Assembly: GCF_019100495.1 (NCBI RefSeq)
Contig: NZ_JAHRVA010000001.1
Coordinates: 186,001 to 250,000, forward strand
Source of the DNA: Falsochrobactrum tianjinense
Lineage (GTDB): Bacteria; Pseudomonadota; Alphaproteobacteria; Rhizobiales; Rhizobiaceae
Length of the DNA stretch: 64,000 nucleotides
Direction: 5' to 3'
Under the pieces are notes generated by a model, which ran no database searches, had not been told where the DNA came from, and saw only the letters and a program-made list of their open reading frames with translations. Made by a program: the position numbers and the translations under genes. Each line of letters begins with the position of its first letter. Position 1 is the first letter of the stretch. Below are positions 60,743-64,000 of the stretch, piece by piece.

Positions 60743-61716
60743 TGGTTGCCATGACTTACCGTGACGCGCTGCGTAAAGCGCTGGATGATGCCATGGCTAA
60801 AGACAATACGATTGTCGTCATTGGTGAAGAAGTTGGCCGTTATGGTGGTGCCTACGGTGTTACCAAAGACCTGATCGGCAAATATGGCCCTGAACGGCTC
60901 ATCGATACGCCGATTTCGGAGCCTGCTATCGTTGGTGCTGCTGTTGGTGCTGCAATGACTGGGCTACGGCCAGTTGCTGAGCTCATGTATATCGACTTTC
61001 TTGGTATGACCATGGATCAGCTTGCCAATCAGGCGGCAAAGATCCGCTATATGTTCGGCGGCCAGATCGGCGTGCCGATGGTGCTGCGCACGCAGGGCGG
61101 TACGGGTCGTTCCGCTGGCGCCCAGCATTCGCAAAGCCTTGAGGGCTGGATCATGCATACGCCGGGCCTGCGGCTTGCTATGCCTGCAACCGTGCAGGAT
61201 GCCTATCATATGCTGCGCCAGAGCCTGACTAAGCCGGACCCGGTAGTTTTTATTGAACACAAGGCGCTCTATACTCGCAAGGAAGAAGTCGATCTTGATG
61301 CTGAGCCTCTGGCATGGGGCAAGGCGGCCGTGCGTCGTACAGGTAAAGATCTGGTCATCGTGACTTATTCACGTCAGCTCTTTTACGCGCTTGATGCGGC
61401 TGAAAAGCTTTCAGCCAAGGGCATCGAAGCGACGGTTATTGATCTTCGCACGCTCAATCCGCTTGATTTTGATACTGTGCGCGAACATGTCGAACGCGTC
61501 GGCAAGGTCATGGTCGTTTCCGAAGGTGTCATGACGGCGGGTGTTGCTGCCGAGCTTGCCGCTCGCATTAGCGAAGAATGCTTCGATTATCTGGAACAGC
61601 CGGTTGTGCGCGTTGCGGGTGAAGATATCCCGATCTCTGTTTCGCAGGAGCTTGAAGCTGGCAGCGTACCGACCGCAGAACTTATCCGATCAGTTGCGGA
61701 AAGAATGCTGTCATGA
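60742..61716 (+). CDS. TPP-dependent dehydrogenase E1 beta subunit (PDH/acetoin type)
   Basis: Protein of 324 residues. Features are the N-terminal VVIGEEVGRYGGAYGVTKDL, the central GGQIGVPMVLRTQGG and the conserved AQHSQSLEGWIMHTPGL, plus the C-terminal VVSEGVMTAGVAAELA of E1 beta/transketolase C-domain. It completes the alpha2-beta2 E1 with the preceding gene, whose TAA overlaps its ATG. It ends inside the start of the E2 gene. Confidence 0.9.
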   Translation: MVAMTYRDALRKALDDAMAKDNTIVVIGEEVGRYGGAYGVTKDLIGKYGPERLIDTPISEPAIVGAAVGAAMTGLRPVAELMYIDFLGMTMDQLANQAAKIRYMFGGQIGVPMVLRTQGGTGRSAGAQHSQSLEGWIMHTPGLRLAMPATVQDAYHMLRQSLTKPDPVVFIEHKALYTRKEEVDLDAEPLAWGKAAVRRTGKDLVIVTYSRQLFYALDAAEKLSAKGIEATVIDLRTLNPLDFDTVREHVERVGKVMVVSEGVMTAGVAAELAARISEECFDYLEQPVVRVAGEDIPISVSQELEAGSVPTAELIRSVAERMLS

Positions 61717-63329
61717 CGGAACGTATTCTCAAAATGCCACGTCTTGGCGAAACGATGGAAGAAGGCAAGATTGTTGGCTTCCTCGTCAAGCCGGGCGACA
61801 GTTTCAAGCGTGGGGATTCAATCATCGAGATTGAAACCGACAAGACGGTTGCTGAATTCCCGGCGCTTGGCGACGGCACGCTCAATGAATGGATCGGGAC
61901 TATAGGGGATCACGTCGTCGTTGGCGCGCCGCTGGCACGCATCGATATTGGCGATGGTCCTGACTGGACGGATGAGGGCAGCGAAAGCGCGCCTTTTCCA
62001 GAGGAGCCGGCTGCGTTGCACCCCGCACGCTCAGCCGGCTCCCACAACGAACTTGTCGTAACCGATCTTGATATGCCGCGTCTTGGTGAGACAATGGATG
62101 AGGGGCGTATCGTTCGCTGGCTAAAAGCTGCGGGCGATCATTTTGAACGCGGCGAAGCCATTCTTGAAATTGAAACCGACAAGACAGTCGCGGAGTTTCC
62201 CGCTCTCGTTAGTGGCAAGCTGGTCGACATCCTGCGCCTTGAAGGCGACATGGTAACTGTTGGCGATGCAATTGCCCGTATTGAGGTGGCGGCGGGTGCG
62301 GTCACGCCAAAAAATGATGCAAGCTCGCAGTCTGAAGCTCCGGCAATAAGCGCAAATCAGGCTCCTGTGGTACAGCCTGCAAGGGTAATCGGTAATGATC
62401 AGCGCATTCGTGCCACGCCTCTTGCGCGCAGGCTTGCGCGTCAGAAAGGGCTCGATATCGGTACACTTTCAGGCTCTGGCCGCAGAGGTCGAGTCGAGAA
62501 AGAGGATGTGCTGGCAGCCGCAAGCGGAGCGCAGACTGACGCTGACGTAAACTTTGTTGCGCTCGCGGCTGGCCAGGTGGCCTATACGGATATTGGTCCT
62601 AAGAATGCCCGGACATTTCTGCTGCTTCACGGCTTTTCGGGTGATCGAACGACATGGAGCGGCATAGCTTCCGGTCTGCGCCGTGCGGGTTTTCGCGCCG
62701 TTGCCCTCGATCTTCCAGCCCATGGCCTGACGACTATTGAAGCGTCGAACGCGGAAGAACTTGGCGACTTCCTCCGCGATTTCCTCGATGCGCTCTCTAT
62801 TCGTAAGGTGGATATCGTCGCTCATTCACTCGGAGCGGTAGCTGCGGCCACTTTTGCCTCGGCTCATCCAGCAGACGTTTCCAGTTTGATACTTGTTGCA
62901 CCTGCAGGCCTTGGCTCGGAGATCGATGCCGGCTTTGTATCGGGTATGGCGGCGGCAACGAGTGCGGGCGAGGTAACGCATCTACTGCGTCGCGTTGCGG
63001 CGAAGCCGGTCGAGGTATCGTCTGTTCTGGCGGGAGAATTTGCCGCGACCATGGCGAAGGGGCGCCTCAAGGCATTGGCAGCGGCCATTATTGGGTCGTC
63101 CGGTCAGCGTGCCGATATTGTCGGGCCGCTTGACAGACTTTCGCGTTCAATGCCTGTTCGTGTCCTCTTCGGCCTTCAGGACCGTATTATACCGTGGCAA
63201 CAGGTAACGGCATTGTCGCCATTTGTTGGTGTCCATTTCCTCGCTCAATCCGGACATATGCCGCAATGGGACCAGACGAAGGATGTTCTCGATCTAATTT
63301 TAAATGTTGCGGGGGAAGCCAGTGACTGA
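61713..63329 (+). CDS. E2-like protein: two lipoyl domains, E1/E3-binding domain and alpha/beta hydrolase (AcoC type)
   Basis: Protein of 538 residues. Two lipoyl domains (about 1-78 and 118-195) each show the lipoyl-lysine motif ETDKT; a peripheral subunit-binding domain follows (about 230-268, RATPLARRLARQKGLDI) and then an alpha/beta hydrolase (about 288-535) with LLLHGFSGDRTTW, nucleophile AHSLGA, Asp in LQDRIIPW and His in SGHMPQWD. There is no chloramphenicol-acetyltransferase-type E2 core and no HxxxDG. This is the design of AcoC in acetoin dehydrogenase complexes, here with a doubled lipoyl domain. Confidence 0.88.
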   Translation: MTERILKMPRLGETMEEGKIVGFLVKPGDSFKRGDSIIEIETDKTVAEFPALGDGTLNEWIGTIGDHVVVGAPLARIDIGDGPDWTDEGSESAPFPEEPAALHPARSAGSHNELVVTDLDMPRLGETMDEGRIVRWLKAAGDHFERGEAILEIETDKTVAEFPALVSGKLVDILRLEGDMVTVGDAIARIEVAAGAVTPKNDASSQSEAPAISANQAPVVQPARVIGNDQRIRATPLARRLARQKGLDIGTLSGSGRRGRVEKEDVLAAASGAQTDADVNFVALAAGQVAYTDIGPKNARTFLLLHGFSGDRTTWSGIASGLRRAGFRAVALDLPAHGLTTIEASNAEELGDFLRDFLDALSIRKVDIVAHSLGAVAAATFASAHPADVSSLILVAPAGLGSEIDAGFVSGMAAATSAGEVTHLLRRVAAKPVEVSSVLAGEFAATMAKGRLKALAAAIIGSSGQRADIVGPLDRLSRSMPVRVLFGLQDRIIPWQQVTALSPFVGVHFLAQSGHMPQWDQTKDVLDLILNVAGEASD

Positions 63330-63657
63330 TGTGAAGGCACAGTTCAAGGAAGCACAATTGCGATTGGGCGCTTTCGCCAAAGCCACGCCGGAGCTGATGG
63401 CGGGCTTTGCCAAGGTCAGCAAAACGGCAACGGCTGCGGGGGCGTTTTCGTCTTCGCAACGGGAATTGATTGCCGTCAGTATCGCTGTCACAAAGGGCTG
63501 CGAGGATTGCATCCTCTATCACATTGACGCAGCCATCCGTCACGGTGCAACCGAGTCGGAACTGGTTGAGGCTCTGGAAGTCGCGGTCGAAATGGGCGGC
63601 GGTCCGGCTGTCATGTATGCGGGCAAAGCGCTGGAAGCTTTTCGCGGATTAAGTTGA
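63322..63657 (+). CDS. AhpD/carboxymuconolactone decarboxylase-family protein
   Basis: Protein of 111 residues from a GTG at 63322 that overlaps the E2 stop by 8 bp; GGGGGAAG precedes it. The AhpD-type redox motif CEDCILYHIDAAI (Cys-x2-Cys-x3-His) is intact. AhpD in other bacteria reduces peroxiredoxin using lipoylated dehydrogenase E2, so its place directly after a lipoyl-E2 gene suggests it may use this complex as electron donor. This is inference. Confidence 0.85.
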   Translation: MTDVKAQFKEAQLRLGAFAKATPELMAGFAKVSKTATAAGAFSSSQRELIAVSIAVTKGCEDCILYHIDAAIRHGATESELVEALEVAVEMGGGPAVMYAGKALEAFRGLS

Positions 63658-63674
63658 AATATTGCACGATAAAG

Positions 63675-63705
63675 CGTTCCGAAAACTGGGGGTGTTTTCG
63701 GAACG
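63675..63705. repeat. Perfect 12-bp inverted repeat between the AhpD-like and kinase genes
   Basis: CGTTCCGAAAAC (63675-63686) pairs with GTTTTCGGAACG (63694-63705) around TGGGGGT. No T tract follows. It could be an mRNA stabiliser, a partial terminator, or a decayed copy of the interspersed palindrome (shared CCGAAAA/TTTTCGG). Confidence 0.8.
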
Positions 63706-63723
63706 ATATTCGGGAGGATTTGA

Positions 63724-64000
63724 ATGGCTTATTTTCTGACCGCCGATGGAGGAACGGAAAGCATCCGCGCGCGAGTTTATGATCTTTCTGGCATGTGCTT
63801 GGCGAGTGCCGCCGTGCCTTATGAAACGAAGTTTTCAAGTGGGGCACGCGCGGAGCAGAATCCCGAAGACTGGTGGTCTTCCTTCGTTCAGGCCGCACGC
63901 AAAGCGATTGCAGAATCCTTAATCGACCCGGCAGCAATCGAAGCTGTTACGCTGGCCACAACGAGTTGCACAGTCGTTGCTCTGGACGTTGATGGCAGGC
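63724..64000 (+). CDS. FGGY family carbohydrate kinase, N-terminal part
   Basis: The first 92 residues of a kinase that continues beyond the window. LTADGGTESIRARVYDL is the phosphate-1 loop of FGGY kinases and EQNPEDWWSSFVQAARKAI the usual following segment. The serine-isoleucine-arginine in the loop is closer to LsrK-type and related kinases than to xylulokinase, but this is too short to name a substrate. GGGAGGATTTGA precedes ATG 63724. It probably phosphorylates the imported compound. Confidence 0.88.
   Translation, partial: MAYFLTADGGTESIRARVYDLSGMCLASAAVPYETKFSSGARAEQNPEDWWSSFVQAARKAIAESLIDPAAIEAVTLATTSCTVVALDVDGR

Noticed and set aside
54816-64000. Naming the locus as an Lsr (AI-2) system
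   Set aside because: Regulator, importer and kinase types match in general, but there is a single permease gene, no LsrF/LsrG, and TPP-dehydrogenase genes are present instead. The kinase is cut off by the window end, so no substrate can be assigned.

Overview
The window is about 64 kb of chromosome from an alphaproteobacterium of the Rhizobiales, most likely the Brucella/Ochrobactrum group. The evidence is gene order and protein identity: pckA next to a ChvI/ChvG (BvrR/BvrS) two-component pair and an incomplete PTS; a DivL-type pseudokinase; a TsaE-AmgK fusion beside MurU; trpFBA-accD-folC; dnaKJ followed by pmtA; and a pst-phoU-phoB cluster. Short palindromic repeats of the kind scattered through Brucellaceae genomes are also present. 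I see no rRNA, tRNA, CRISPR array, prophage or intact insertion sequence.

Layout. 1-4.6 kb: the 5' end of pckA, then chvI/chvG, hprK, a mannose-type EIIA and HPr, which together form an envelope and carbon-status signalling block. 4.7-18.5 kb: ahcY, divL, tsaE-amgK, murU, addB, addA, trxA. 18.5-26.6 kb, minus strand: folC, accD, trpA, trpB, trpF, a YdcF-like protein, a YgjP-type metallopeptidase, a DUF2852 protein and an alpha/beta hydrolase. 26.9-32.1 kb: infC (AUU start), rpmI, rplT, pheS, pheT, with an unusual repeated hairpin ahead of rpmI and pheS. 32.2-41.8 kb: an oxidoreductase, dnaK, dnaJ, pmtA, an FMN reductase, pyrF, a DUF1330 protein, gshB, comM. 41.8-45.2 kb: small enzymes and envelope proteins (histidine-phosphatase-like, VOC, transglutaminase-like peptidase, RlpA-like, DUF454). 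45.2-51.7 kb: the phosphate regulon pstSCAB-phoU-phoB behind a Pho box. 52.2-54.5 kb: a SleB-type cell-wall hydrolase and an M29 aminopeptidase.

The accessory part starts at about 54.5 kb. A frameshifted remnant of an IS5-type transposase abuts the end of the M29 gene. Beyond it is a divergent catabolic locus. A SorC/DeoR-type regulator (minus strand) faces a ribose-type ABC importer (binding protein, double ATPase, permease), a TPP-dependent dehydrogenase E1 alpha/beta, an AcoC-like E2 in which the acyltransferase domain is replaced by an alpha/beta hydrolase, an AhpD/CMD-like small protein, and the start of an FGGY sugar kinase that runs off the window. A perfect 13-bp inverted repeat lies between the regulator and the transporter and overlaps a TTGACA box. 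My inference is that the locus imports and phosphorylates an unidentified sugar or polyol and then cleaves an acyloin- or diketone-type intermediate oxidatively to an acyl-CoA. No E3 subunit, isomerase or aldolase is visible before the window ends.

The other points most worth checking are the covarying hairpin repeats before rpmI and pheS, a palindromic repeat that runs into the divL start region, a mini-ORF just ahead of dnaK, a probable one-base frameshift at the start of the SleB-type gene, a short insertion in TrpB, and a structured stretch after phoB that could be a small RNA.
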